The notes beneath the pieces were generated by a model. It searched no databases, was not told the origin of the DNA, and saw nothing but the letters and a program-made list of their open reading frames with translations. Made by a program: the position numbers and the translations under genes. Of a DNA stretch of 64,000 nucleotides, positions 43,978-55,364 are shown one piece after another. The stretch lies in NCBI GenBank assembly GCA_964017195.1, contig OZ024894.1, positions 4,676,347-4,740,346 on the forward strand, read 5' to 3'. The stretch comes from Siderastrea radians. Taxonomy: Eukaryota > Cnidaria > Anthozoa > Scleractinia > Rhizangiidae. Position 1 is the stretch's first letter. Each line of letters starts with the position of its first letter.

Positions 43978-45877
43978 ATGAGAACACTGGGGATCACCGT
44001 GATGTTCTCGACACTTTATTTTATTATTCTTATTTGCCTTTTCATGAGGATTTCTTCTGCTGCTAACGGCCATTACACCAAAGGTAAGGTCAAGTACAGC
44101 AAAAAAAAAGAGAGAAAGAAAAGAGACTATGACGTAATTTGAATTTGTTTGCGAGTTTTACCCTACTTTACCACTGAGCAGATCTCAGACGGACATTTTG
44201 GCCGTGGCTAAGTGAACAGAAAAAACGTCAGTTTTCAGTCAAAATTATGACAAATGAAATGTTTACAATCTCAGTTGGAAAATTAGATTTTAGATGCGCT
44301 CAGAAAGTTGACTTGCTCTGACAGACTTTATCTCTCTTAAACTGAATCGTGTCGTGTTAAGCTTTTAATATTTGGGAAAGGAGCTGTTTTATCAAATCAA
44401 ATCAGTTCCGCGATTTTTCTTTCGGAAACTATAGCTTTTTTTTGCTAAGTGCAATATTTACAGTTCGCAGAGTACACTGATTTTTCAGATTTTTTTTTTC
44501 ACAAAATGTATACTTTTATTTCATGGTAAAACGTAGCTGGGACGAGTAATAACAGGCAAACACGTAAGAACTGTCTTCGAAATATCGACTGAGTAAACAT
44601 GCAAGGGCGCCAAGCTTGCGAGCACCAAAAAGGTCTATGAGTAAACCGGTAAATTTATCAAATCTTCTCTCTCTTCGCTTCTCTCGTCGTGTCTCAAAAA
44701 ACGATAATTGTCTCCTTCTATTTATGCCAGTTTCTTTTAAAGCTGTATTCAATTTCCTCTCTAAAACAGTGTTTTTAGTTCTTACAGCGTTGTAGTTTTT
44801 CTTCGTAACTGGTTTCTCTTTTAATTTTTTTTTTTTTTGGGAACCTGCGTAAGACCAAGTTGAATTTTTACTTTTGTAGTGTATTTAACAATTTTTTCAA
44901 ATTTCGACCTTCTGTTACTGGATGATTTCTCTCCTTATGAGGTAATTTCAGTAACTTTCTTACATCGTGGTAAATTCACGAAATTCATCACATTCAGGAT
45001 CACGGATTCCTAAAACAATCACGTGATTTCCACTTCATATGAAGTAAAGGCAAAAAATGGACCCGTTAATTTATTACGTATAATCAGTATTAATAAGAAA
45101 AATTCAATTTATGTTTGAGCAAGCCAAAAAGAATTTATTTGCGGTAATTTTTTATTTTTTAGACATCATCACTGTATTATTTTAAAGTGACTAAAATAGG
45201 TGAAATTTCACATTTCCAAGAAATCTACCTACGATGTTCCGTTTCGATTTATCTTTCTAGTTCACAACTCACCAAAAGAGCGTGATTTCCCATAATTTTT
45301 CAGTTAAACGATAGACATTATCTTAGAATTTTAACGAGCGAAAAAGTTAAAACTTCACATTTTTCGAGGAATCCACCTCCAATGATCCGTTTATCGTCTC
45401 ATTGTAGGCGGAGCCGTCGAAAAATTTGAAAAATACTCGTACTTACAAATCGTTCAGACTACTGAGATAATAGCGTCACTCTTCGCGCCCTTACAGCTTT
45501 CTTTTTTGATGAATTGCTAGTCCGTTTTCTTTTCTTTTCTTTTTTTTTTCTTTTCCTTTTTATAACATGTAGGTCCAGAGAAAAATCGTAATACCAACGA
45601 ACATACAGGCCGACAAGCTGAACGAAAGAATGAGTTCTTGACACCGTTCTTCTACGGCGCTGTTGCAGGAGTTGGGTTCATGGCGTTGGTAATGCCAATT
45701 GTTTTCACAGTGTACTGGGTGCTGAAGAAACAAAGATGTCTCAAGCGAACGCACTACTACGTCGTTCGTATCGAGCTGATTGAAGGATTCAGAGGGAATC
45801 ACGGAAAACGAGGTACAAAACAGCGCGTCGAATCACATCCAGATAAAACTGGAGGACACTATGCAACACTTGTTTAA
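43978..45877 (+). CDS. Small single-pass membrane protein, copy 1
   Basis: Two exons, 43,978-44,083 (106 nt) and 45,573-45,877 (305 nt), phase-1 intron with GTAAGG donor and TTTATAACATGTAG acceptor; 136 residues. Exon 1 encodes an N-terminal hydrophobic leader (TLYFIILICLFMRISSAA). Exon 2 encodes a short polar extracellular segment, a membrane span around FFYGAVAGVGFMALVMPIVF, a basic stop-transfer KKQRCLKR and a ~55-residue cytoplasmic tail with HYYVVRIELIEGFRGNHG. No family recognised. Copy 2 at 57,014-58,911 keeps length and boundaries. Exon 1 differs at 19 of 106 sites by my count, exon 2 at 17 of 305. Signal-peptide type I topology is inferred. An upstream non-coding exon is possible. 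Confidence 0.72.
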
Positions 45878-46435
45878 TTTTGGAAGAGGTTTTACTTCAC
45901 AAAAAAACTTTATAGATTGAATTTTTGGAAGCTGATTCTAACGATTCCGCTTTGACTTAACTAAGGATACTGAAGAATTAAAACAATGGATCGTGACTTA
46001 CAGCAATGTTTTAAGCCACCGAAGTTCTGGGTTTTTTTAATTCTTCTAAAATTTTATTTTGGGTTCACGTTTTATCCACGCAAAGGACAGCTCTACCTGA
46101 TTTTATACTATTCAATGATCAGTCAAAGTCTCTGTTGTGTGACTTCAGATTAAGATACTCTTTCTTAATTTCAAGTTTTACCGATAATTGTTAGCTTTTT
46201 GAAAGAGCAAACTTGTTCATGTTGGAATTGGAAGCCTTCAACCTTCTTTTCCTAAAAAAGGCAATTTGAAGCTGACACAAAATTTACATCTAGTTTACCT
46301 CACTTTCATGAACTTTCGCTATTAGTGGGCGCAACTATAACAACTATAACAACAAAGCGAAACGTTGTTTCGCAATGCCTAGAGTCTCATTCATAGCACA
46401 ACAATTTACAAGAGAAAACAGCAGCTATACGTTAT
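45878..46435. other. 3' flank of membrane-protein gene, unit 1
   Basis: AT-rich, no ORF supported; collinear with 58,912-59,465 in unit 2. No clear AATAAA close to the stop; ATTAAAA at about 45,978 is a possible weak polyadenylation signal. Confidence 0.4.
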
Positions 46436-46528
46436 AGCCCGATTCTCAGACAGTCCAAGGTCGCTCGCCCAAACTCCCTCCTCAGTTTGGGCGAGCGACC
46501 TAGGACCGTCTGAGAATCAGGCTACTAT
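46436..46528. mobile_element. Hairpin element, unit 1
   Basis: Arms 46,441-46,475 and 46,484-46,518 (GATTCTCAGAC...GGTCGCTCGCCCAAACT) are inverted with few mismatches around an 8-base loop. Confidence 0.85.
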
Positions 46529-46643
46529 AAGTTATTGTATGAATTTTTTCAAAAAGAAAAAAAGATCTAGGAAGATACTAGATCAATTTTTTATCAGATA
46601 GAGTGAGATAATCACTAAAATGCAAAATGAAAAAGGTAACTTC

Positions 46644-46683
46644 TTTACTAGACAGGCGCTCTAACCAACTGAGCTACGGCGCC
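46644..46683 (-). pseudogene. Truncated tRNA-Thr pseudogene, unit 1
   Basis: The 5' half (GGCGCCGTAGCTCAGTTGG through anticodon loop) is identical to the intact tRNA at 59,750-59,823, but the T arm and 3' acceptor strand are deleted (about 43 bp). The B box is gone, so it should be inactive. Confidence 0.88.
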
Positions 46684-47220
46684 ATGCGAATGCTTAACGT
46701 TATGTCACATGAAGGGTTTGGGTTTTCTACTGTATTTCTTATTCTTCAAAACTTGTCAAAGAAAATACGTTCTATTTGCTTGAATGGTAAGCTCCTTAAA
46801 GCGCCGTAGGGAATACTAAAAGCATTTTTAAGCGATGATTTCGATGAGCTATGCCAGGGACATGGGTCGAACTCGCATCCACCCTTCGAACCTCTCTGGC
46901 ACTACAGCTCATTTTGTTCTCCGTAAGGGCAATACCAACTACCAAACACAAACGCTCGGAAACTATCTACTAGTAAATTTAATCCGCCGGACATTGGTAA
47001 CTGGTGAATATGCTCCGCCCAAACCGCTATTTACTCGAACGAGACCGTCTCATATTTTGTCACATTGGACTAGCATAAGTCTCTGAACTCCTACATTTGA
47101 GTTAAATTAAAGAAAAAAACAGGCGGCACAGAATTACTCGTAAGGACAAAAGCACATACGCCACTGATTTCAAGGTGATCCAGGTTATAATTACTAGATG
47201 TTCTAAATAAAAGAAAAATT

Positions 47221-47292
47221 GGGCCTGTCCGGGAGTCGAACCCGGGACCTCTCGCACCCTAAGCGAGAATCATGCCACTAGACCAACAGGCC
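47221..47292 (-). tRNA. tRNA-Pro (anticodon AGG), unit 1
   Basis: 72 nt, minus strand. Acceptor GGCCTGT/ACAGGCC, anticodon loop TTAGGGT in stem CTCGC/GCGAG, T arm CCGGGTTCGACTCCCGG. All arms pair well. Confidence 0.95.
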
Positions 47293-47755
47293 CCACACAC
47301 ATAAAGCTTAAAAATTAAAAATTAAAAAATATCAAAAATTAAATACGTTATTTATTAATTAATCATAACGGTTTAAACAACATTGATCAATAACCTAATG
47401 TTGTGTTTGCCTTGACCTTTTTCTTGAAACTTTGTTACGAAAATTTTCTTATTTATTTGTACGTGAGTTGATGAAAGCTAATATTCAAACAAAAGGTCTT
47501 TGAACGTTGCCTCGTTTTCGACAAAGAAGAAAGAGACATCTCGAATGAAAATTGCCTCGATAACATTCTCTCCCACGGAGTTTACGATCCTCAGCTGGTT
47601 GTTTGTCTTGGAAAAATTCACTTTAAAATAATTTATGGTTTTCTCTCATCGACAATTAGCCTGCGTAGTAAGCGTTTCGTAGGCGCGTTTAAAACGTTTT
47701 TTGCTTTTTGTCCACACGAATGTTCGAACGACCTTATACAGTATAACAAACATTA

Positions 47756-48817
47756 CAGTATGTTGCCCAGTAACCGACCACTTTATCTCCCTTCACTCGG
47801 GAGAAGGAATTCTGAAATTTTGCCCTGACACAGCAAATTTAATGGCAATTATAACGTTAAAATGTTGACGTTTTCAGTTGAGTATCCGTTGCGTAATTTA
47901 AATTTTTGACAAGGTCATACGTTGCCCAGTATCCGTGCACCGGGCCCAGTATCCGACCATGGCAATAAGTGTGTTATCCACAGAACATATCAAAACCCAA
48001 GCCACATGTACTTCACTTTTAAGATCACTCAAGTAGTTAGGTGTAAGGCCTGATACTGGCGTCCTGGTAAATAGATGTTGCTTTAAATACCGTCACCACT
48101 GACATCGAAATCTTTTCTCTACAAAGGAAACCGAAATGTTCGAAATTTGAATGATTTTGAAGTCGTCCAAATTGCCCGACGTGACGTGGATCACATTTTC
48201 GTGACCTGATGTTAAACGTGACTTTCCTAGCAGACAAACACACGGAAAATGATTTGCCTCCAATAATAAAATAAATAAAGCCTCTTTTTACAGAATTTTC
48301 TATGACTGGCCATTTAATAATACTTTTGATATCAGTTGAAGTGCCGAAATAAATTTTGTAGAAGCCTTTAAAATAATTTTAGACATCAACAGAAAACTGG
48401 TCGGATACTGAGCACCTTAGCTCGAAACTGAGTCAAAACTATTAACTTCTGTTTTGCTAAAAATTTTGAAGCTAATTAGAAATTCAACTAGGCTCTGAAT
48501 ACTTTATCTCTTTAATTCTAATAACGCCAAATTTCTTGATTTTTCCTTGAAAATATCGCAGATAACAGACCCTCATTTGAACAACGGTAATTTCACTACG
48601 TAGTAAAAGACGTCAAATTTATCCCTCGAGGTTTTACTCATCTAAACAGAGCGCCGACTTCTACAAGTCTCCGTTGCGCAATAAGGCCATTAAACCAAGC
48701 AATCAGAAGCTGAAATAATATTCGTTTTTTCGGAATACTTAGTTTGTCGCCAATTTTTAAGTCCAAACGAAACATTTAAGTTGAGGTTTTGTTGGTCGGA
48801 TACTGTGTAACATACTG
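47756..48817. mobile_element. TA-flanked inverted-repeat element (1,062 bp)
   Basis: Ends CAGTATGTTGCCCAGTAACC and its inverse GGATACTGTGTAACATACTG. A TA dinucleotide flanks each side; unit 1 has the empty site at 41,517-41,518. TA duplication and CAGT ends suit a Tc1/mariner or pogo-like non-autonomous element. Subterminal CCCAGTATCCG motifs recur at 47,937 and 47,956. No transposase frame. Confidence 0.82.
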
Positions 48818-48995
48818 TACCACAAGAAAGTGCGTACCGCGGCTCAGGATTAGCATATTAATGGCGCTTCCTTAAGACATCTTTAATGCAGACTTAAAGC
48901 CAAAATCGAACTTGAACTAATGAATTCCTCCATCTCCTCTGCGACTCGACAAAGAATTGAAGCAAATGATACAATGTTCGAGATCGTGCAACTGT

Positions 48996-49057
48996 CCCGA
49001 GTCATGCGCACTGTAAAAAATCTCATCATACTTGAATAGGCGCTCTTTTTACTCAAC
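48996..49057 (+). repeat. Split direct repeat A1
   Basis: 62 bp starting CCCGAGTCATGCGCACTGTA; two mismatches to A2 at 54,176-54,237. Confidence 0.92.
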
Positions 49058-49109
49058 CCTTCGAGCTAAACAGATCTCTCTCATCGCGTTCCAAAAAACG
49101 ACATCAGAA

Positions 49110-50279
49110 TGACCGTTACCTTCTGGTAACGTTAGTACTATTTTAGACGGGGAAACAGCCTCGACCTCCGGGTCTTCCGACAGTTCTGCCAAAAGCAAAA
49201 CCTCCGAAGCTCAAGCAGGCGTCGCGAGAGGTACAAGCCCGACCGCCACTCCTAAGCCAACATCAGCTTCTGGATCCGTTGCTGCTGGTGCTTCCATCAA
49301 CCCATCCACGGCGTTCTATCAGGTTAGTTATCTCTGAGTTTGCAGAACCAGCCCGGTTTTAGAACACGGTGCGTTTAGGAACGCAGAATACGTTATATAC
49401 GGGGAACATTCACGCTTTTGCGAGCACGGGCTTCTTCCCGCGCGGGCGTTGCCTTTGTACAATCTGTATCCACATTTACATTTCCGTCTTCCTTCACCGT
49501 CGTTTAGGGTACGGTTTTCCCCCATAGAGCGGACTACGGCTCTATATCGGTCTCTCATTCTTATTAGGCAAACAAGTTTTGCCCTGTGGGAATTTTTTGT
49601 TACAATAGCTAAGTACATGCTATCCTTGTCTACTTTCACACCGTCTTATGTTAGGATATTAGCTACTTCTAGTTACTACTTTGCTGGTTTTTTATTTCTA
49701 CCCCTATATTACTCGCTCAGTTTCATGCTCTGTACGGCGATTTTACTATTTGATGCCTTTTGTGGCGTGAATTATCTTCCGTCATGCAGGCGAACATCAT
49801 ATAATCTTCTAGATGGGCCCCTGGATCACTATGGCCCTGTTCAAATGTTTTTCGTTAATGTAGCTTCTGAATTTACTTTCATGATTTTTCATGCGCCGTT
49901 CATGAAATTGCGAGGGGTACTTGAGGAGGCACGCCGTGGTCAAACTACAGAAACGGCCAAGCTGGCGGCGCTATGGGAGCAGTTGGCTTATTCCCAGCAG
50001 AGCGGTCGCCCCGTGGACCTACGTGCCACTATATTCGCCTCCCTGGCCACGGAAGCCGAACTGGAAGCCGACAAACTGGTCCGCTGATACGAACGAGCAG
50101 CCCGGTCCACTAACCAGAACCGCGGAACTCCCGGTCCTAGGCGCGAATGGGGCGAAAGGCGTGCAGGAAGTACCCATGGCCGTTGCTATTCCTGCGAGGA
50201 TCAAGGGCACTACGCTAGGGATTGCCCAAAACGACGTCCACGTGACCAAAGAAACCGAAGGTTGAATAAACCATGTTAA
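49110..50279 (+). pseudogene. Gag-like frame of the retrotransposon, broken
   Basis: All in frame 3. An Ser/Thr/Ala-rich start with no clear ATG (to 49,322) meets a stop at 49,334-49,336. A T-rich stretch follows that encodes only hydrophobic low-complexity residues. Then comes a coding-like part (GPLDHYGPVQMFFVNVASEF, ETAKLAALWEQLAYSQQ), a TGA at 50,085-50,087, and beyond it a CCHC zinc knuckle CYSCEDQGHYARDC (50,184-50,225), ending at TAA 50,277-50,279. The TGA follows CGC, as expected for a CpG change. The T-rich stretch starts at CAG|GTTAGT (49,323) and ends at ATGCAG (49,789), resembling an intron, but these two sites do not restore the frame. Confidence 0.75.
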
Positions 50280-50781
50280 TTCAGGCTTATATACCCCAGA
50301 TATGGTAGTTTTTTCGATTAGCTCGAGCGCTTCATCTGGGGTCCAAATTACTGTCTGGTAATCAGACCTTAAGCTGCTTGAATTCAGGTGGTGGGATGAG
50401 GCGGTCCTCCCTTTCCTGGGTGGCTCCTATTACTTCCTTTTATTTTTTCACCATAGACTCCACGCGTTCCACTGTGGGAGCTAGAAGCCGAGTTCCACCC
50501 CCTAGAAGCGGGAACAAAAATTTCGACAACGAGAAATACGTTTTATGAGGTGGCCCCCTGGAGAGGGAGGACCGTTATACTCATCTGCCGAGCCTTCTAT
50601 CGAGTCAGTAGCAAAAAGGGAGAGCATCAGCGTCCGCTGGGGATGTCTGGGTACGGGACCCTGATGGTTTTATAGCGGGGGAGCCACATCGCCACTTCGC
50701 AGTTTGAGATCAGATGACAAATCTCACCCCCAAAGGAACACGATCCTCGATTGGATAAGAAACGGAGTCCCAGTTTAGCTG

Positions 50782-52588
50782 TTCATTGTCCCTTTCAAAG
50801 GGAAGTATCGCAACGAGCCCTTCAACCATTCTTTTCCCCCGAACAAGCACTTCCCTAACAACTGGAAATGTAAACTCTACAAAGACATTATCTCACGTGA
50901 AATCGAGAACAAAGTAGCTATGGGCGCCATCAGAGTATGGGGTAAGGTTGGTGAGGCCCCTCCACCCGCCATAGTCATGCCTTTCGGTATTGAGCCTTCA
51001 AAACCACGCTTGGTTTATGACCAACAATATCTAAACTGCTTCATGCGTCCATGCCCCTTCTCCTTGGACCAGGTGATCAATCTGCCACGTTACCTTTCCC
51101 GTGATTCCTTCCACACGAAGCTAGACGATAAATCAGATTTCGACCATTTCTTCATTTCTAAAGATAGCCAGCCATATATGGGTGTGAGTGGGGTGGTTGG
51201 TGGCTATCAGACTCTGGGTGTGGTGGCAACCCACGTTATGCGCGAACTAGGAGTCCCTTGCTCCTAGTACATAGATGTTAGACAGCTCGGGGAACTTTGG
51301 GGATCAGAGATCGCACGCGCTTCCAGTTTGGATGCCGCAAATTGTGCCTTTTTCGTGGCGGCCACCGTTTTAACCCAACTTGGGTATTTTTTACACATCG
51401 CCAAGTGTGTTTCTGTCCCCACACGGTGTCTCATCTTCCTCGGACGCCTCGTACATATAGAACGCCTGACGTTTTCCGTCCCTGAAGAAGAGAAACACAA
51501 GTTTATCGCGTTACGCGAAGAAATTCTTTCTCTCGAAGAGGTAACCTTAACCCTCTTACAACGTTTCCAGCGTAAATGCATTTCCCTTACCTTGATGGTC
51601 CCCGCGGCACAGCTGTATACGCGAATGACCGCCAATACTATCTCTCGTTGTCAGAGGCTGGGGGCACCCGTAAAACTCGAGGCTGAGCTCCGAGCTGAAA
51701 TAATGCACTGGCGATTCATCGACACATGGTCTGGGTGCGTCCCATGGCGTACGGAAGACCACGGGGTCGTGCAAACCCTCGCGTCTGACGCCTCTCAGTC
51801 CTGTTGGGGTGCCACCCTAACTCTTCCAGAAGGGTTAGTAAAGACAGGAGACTACTTCAGTCAAGAGATGGGCCTCGCGATATTGCTATAAAAGAGGCCT
51901 ATGCATTGTTATATGCCCTTCAAGCTTTCTCTTCTCATCTTGAGAACACGCGCGTGGATGCGTTGGTAGATAACAAATGCTCTACCATGCGTGGCTGCGT
52001 CAGGGCTGTAGGAACAAGGGCCTAAATCAGGCTTTGAAGTCCATCTTCGACGCTACTCTACGTTATAATATGGCTCTCTCTATACAATGGATTCCCAGTG
52101 CTTCCAACCCTGTCGATCAGCCCTCACGCGAGTGGTCAGATGGTGACACGCAACTCGCTCAGCCTTTGTGGGAACGCGTGGAAGCGCTCCACGGACCTCA
52201 CACCATCGACCTCATGGTATTAGATTCGAATAGCAAGTGTCTTCGCCACTACACCCCATCGCCGTCACCCCTGTCGACGGGACTAAATTTTTCGTCACAA
52301 AATCCCCGCTGTGATGTGCAGGGTCGGATTTACCTCATTGGACCTGCTGTCCGACACATTTTAACGGCACAGGCAACAGCTACCGTAATTGTACCTGGTA
52401 TCACCCCCCGACCTTTTTGGCTGCCTACGCTACTTCATCATGCTAGGGATCGACACCGCCTCGCTAGGGAGGGGGACACCGACGCCCTGATTTGGCCGTC
52501 AAAAAAACATGGTTTCCATCAACCACGCAACCTTCCCCTGCCATGGGATTTGTGGGCTTTCCGCCTTGTGGGTCCCCAGCCAGAGTGA
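50782..52588 (+). pseudogene. Reverse transcriptase-RNase H frame, broken
   Basis: Frame 1 opens after a TAG at about 50,779 and runs to 51,891 with an internal TAG at 51,265-51,267. RT features: KLYKDIISREIENKVAMGAI, VMPFGIEPSKPRLVYDQQYL. At the catalytic site the residues are YIDV rather than YxDD, directly after the stop. RNase H begins LASDASQSCWGATL; the frame then shifts near 51,870 (to frame 3, RDIAIKEAYALLYALQAF, VDALVDNK) and again near 51,990 (to frame 2, IQWIPSASNPVDQPSREW). The C-terminal ~120 residues continue to 52,588. At least one stop, two frameshifts and the lost catalytic Asp make it inactive. Confidence 0.88.
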
Positions 52589-52607
52589 CTTATCTTTTTA
52601 ACTCACA

Positions 52608-54015
52608 TTGTTTCAGGAGGTGACTACGACATTTTGTCCCGGGAATCCTGCAACCCAGTTCGACTGCCCTTCGTGCTTCGCTCCCAACAACCCGAACTTC
52701 TTGTTTTGCCCCATGAGCGGCTCACCAAAGCATAAGAAACCGCGAGGAGCCAGACAGTCAGAAATTGATACTACCCCGCTCGAGTCTCATTGGAAGGCCT
52801 TAGAGGACACTATGGCATCTTTCAAATATAGGAAACGACGAAGCGTCCTTGAAAACGAATTCATGTCCTTTCTTGAGAGATTATCCCCCTAAATCCCTGG
52901 ATAATGTCTCACCTAGAGACGTTGTTTATTTTCTCATCTGGAAAGACAAGGATTCAAAAACTCAGATACACAAGGAGTCCTGCCTTCAACAAGGCGCCAA
53001 CTCCAAACAAATCCTACCCTGTGAGTGTCCTCGTCGCTTGGTGTTCAAAACTGTCGACTTTTATCTAGGTCAACTTAGAGCTATTATGCGCGATCATTTG
53101 GAAAGTACTGGCCTCACTGCATCGGAGGTCCAAGCATCTAATCCAGTTGCCCATGCGGCGGTCAAACGATACTTAAAAGGTGTGACAGAAGAACAACTGC
53201 AAGCGCGCGCTACCCCCAAACAGGCGGAACCTTTATTTATCAGTGATCTTTTAACCCTTTGCCAGGTCATCGATAATAAGCTACGTATGGCAGGTACCGA
53301 CCCAATTCATATTTATATTCATGCTAGAGATCTGGCTTACTTCAAACTACATTTCTTTTCTGACGACCGGCCATCGGACCTGAGGCACATCAAGGCAACC
53401 GAAATCTGGCGTCTTCCGAATGACAAAGGCGTCATATTTAATCATGTCTTCGGAAAAACTCTTCGCTCGGGCGACTCCAGGGTTTTCGCGGTCGGCCGAC
53501 ACCCCAACCCCCCTATCTGCCCAGTGAAGGCTCTCGATGATTAAATGGCCATCTGTCGTGCGATTAAGATCTCCGTGGATAACGGCCCTTTGTTTCGGAC
53601 GACCAGTGGGAACAGAGTCCTTCTTGATGCCTTTTCAACAGATGCTGATGAAGCCCGCCTTAAAGGTTACTTGTCTGAGGCTGGACTCAGCAACAAAACT
53701 CTCTACAGCTTCCGTTGTGGAGGGGCCATTACAATGGCTCTTACTGGTAGTACTTTGGACGACATCGTTGTCCACGTAGGATGGAGAACTAACCGCATAG
53801 CAAAGTATTATTTGCAGCTACACAAGTCTCTCCAGCCTGACTCAGTCGCTGCACGAATGGCCCAAGCCACTCCCGAAACATCTACTCGCTACGAGGAACT
53901 TAATCAGCTCAGTGGCTTTGAACCGGCTTTTCCTCCACAACTGGCTGCCCGGACCTCCGAGCCCCTACCCGTTACAAGACGGCCTCCCAGGAAACATAAA
54001 CTTGACAAACTGTAG
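52608..54015 (+). pseudogene. Tyrosine recombinase frame, broken
   Basis: Begins with a zinc-ribbon-like CPSC...NNPNFLFC (last cysteine lost), then an N-terminal helical region. A frameshift lies near 52,885 in a C-run; the rest is frame 1 with a TAA at 53,542-53,544. Catalytic core: DLRHIKATEIW region, SFRCGGAITMAL (box II Arg), DDIVVHVGWRTNRIAKYYLQ with the nucleophile Tyr. It ends at 54,015, about 100 bp before B1. The order after RT-RNase H matches Ngaro/PAT. Confidence 0.88.
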
Positions 54016-54120
54016 TCATCGGCACGTTCTTTTATCCGCATTGGTCAGGAGTGGGATTGGGATTGGGTATAAGACACGTACCAGTGGGTCGAGGACGTAT
54101 TGATGTAAGGAGACGGGTCC

Positions 54121-54175
54121 TTAGGGGTTTTCGCCCTATCTTTTAGTGTAAGCATGGGTCGGGATATAGTACTGT
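54121..54175 (+). repeat. Split direct repeat B1
   Basis: 55 bp ending GGGATATAGTACTGT; joins A2 directly, which preserves the sequence of the circular-intermediate junction. Confidence 0.92.
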
Positions 54176-54237
54176 CCCGAGTCATGCGCACTGTAAAAGA
54201 TCTTATCATACTTGAATAGGCGCTCTTTTTACTCAAC
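54176..54237 (+). repeat. Split direct repeat A2
   Basis: 62 bp, copy of A1. Confidence 0.92.
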
Positions 54238-54370
54238 TCTCGGGGGAATAGGGTCGGCCATTCGAGCATCCTGTGCGGTATTGGAGACCACGCGAATTCA
54301 CAGTAGTCGTTCTCTTTTTCCCACCCGCCCTCCCTCTAGTCCGACCTGTGCTTACTCACTCTACGCCCTC

Positions 54371-54426
54371 TTACGGGGTTTTCGCCCTATCTTCTACTGT
54401 AAGCATGGGTCGGGATATAGTACTGT
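54371..54426 (+). repeat. Split direct repeat B2
   Basis: 56 bp, copy of B1 with three differences; marks the right end of the element. Confidence 0.92.
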
Positions 54427-54805
54427 TATCACTCATAACAAAAAGCAAGTTGAACGACGTATTTGTTAGCGCCAGGATAAGTTACCTGAATTCTTTTAAT
54501 TAATTCTTTTGCCGTTCAACATGTTGATTGTTGTTTAAAGGAGCAGAGTCTGTTCTGTTTCGTTCAACAATGTTCAAGACGTTAAATAACCCTTTTTTCA
54601 TCCTTCGACATGGCATGCATGATAAACAGTTCAACATTTTTTAGACATCATTCTCAACATTTTTTATCCTGGCTTTAAAGGAAACAACTTCAATTACTAC
54701 GTTCAAGATTGTGATTAATGATAACAAACGTTTGGAGAAAACTATTTTTATCCGTTGTTTAAGTTCTCTCTTTCCGTCGGATGTGTTCCAGTGACAACAG
54801 TCAAT

Positions 54806-55364
54806 TCACCTTATCTATTTATTCCCTATTGCTGATCAGTCAGGGGGTCTCCAATGGATCTTAATAGTAGGGCCGTATCCAGTATTAGGCAAAGCGAGGC
54901 ACTTGCCTAAGCTGTTTTTTTCGTTTTCTCAGTCATTTTTTTCGTTTAACACCCTAAATACCTAGCAAGAGAATTTAACCATGGCTGGCTACGGTCCCGA
55001 ATAGTAATCGGACAAAGAGCTGTGAAACATATTTCTCGATCCTTTCTTCGACAATTCGTAACTTTCTATGTTTGTAGTTGGTGGTGTTAGGCTCAACAGC
55101 TTATTTTTAGTCATTTTTACATCTGGAAAAATATTTCCTTATAAGGGTGAAACTTTAACACCTAGCAACACTGTTTCGATTCCATTGAAGGTACGTTGAG
55201 CCTAACGCCACCTACTACAAATACAGAAAGTTACGAAGCTTCCAAGAAAGGATCAAGAAATATGTTTCACAGTTCTTTGTCTGATTACTATTACTTTTTT
55301 TTTCATAGTCTCTACTGGAGAACCTATGACTGATCAAACAATAGAGAATAAATTAGATAAGGTG
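54806..55364. mobile_element. Foldback element, unit 2 (with nested MITE)
   Basis: Copy of 42,079-42,502, enlarged by the 129-bp insertion at 54,870-54,998. Confidence 0.75.
54870..54998. mobile_element. 129-bp hAT-like MITE
   Basis: Ends GGGCCGTATCCAG and CTGGCTACGGTCCC are inverted repeats. Flanks TAATAGTA (54,862-54,869) and GAATAGTA (54,999-55,006) form an 8-bp target duplication with one mismatch. Unit 1 has the single empty site at 42,128-42,135. Confidence 0.85.

Larger units (their letters stand above)
41494..47732. repeat. Second tandem array, unit 1 (6.24 kb)
   Basis: Starts CGACCTTATACAG and contains foldback, membrane-protein gene, hairpin, broken tRNA-Thr and tRNA-Pro. Unit 2 starts at 47,733 and unit 3 at 60,837. 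Nucleotide agreement with unit 2 is high throughout, including intron and intergenic sequence. Confidence 0.85.
48996..54426 (+). mobile_element. Ngaro/PAT-type tyrosine-recombinase retrotransposon, decayed
   Basis: 5,431 bp inserted in unit 2. Structure A1 (48,996-49,057), gag-like frame, RT-RNase H, tyrosine recombinase, B1 (54,121-54,175), A2 (54,176-54,237), B2 (54,371-54,426): split direct repeats as known for Ngaro, PAT and VIPER elements of the DIRS order. Unit 3 has the uninterrupted site at 62,189-62,193. No target duplication; an ACTGT is present at target, B1/A2 junction and both ends. All three reading frames are broken and A1/A2 differ at 2 of 62 sites, so the copy is old and inactive. 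Confidence 0.92.

Noticed and set aside
46845..46915. tRNA-like text (GGGTCGAACTC) near both tRNA clusters, also 60,000-60,055
   Set aside because: Only a B-box-like match; arms do not pair and the two copies differ by a deletion. Not called as tRNA.
48996..54426. LTR retrotransposon or integrated virus
   Set aside because: Ends are split direct repeats, not LTRs; the integrase position is taken by a tyrosine recombinase, no target duplication and no envelope gene, so it is a DIRS-order retrotransposon.
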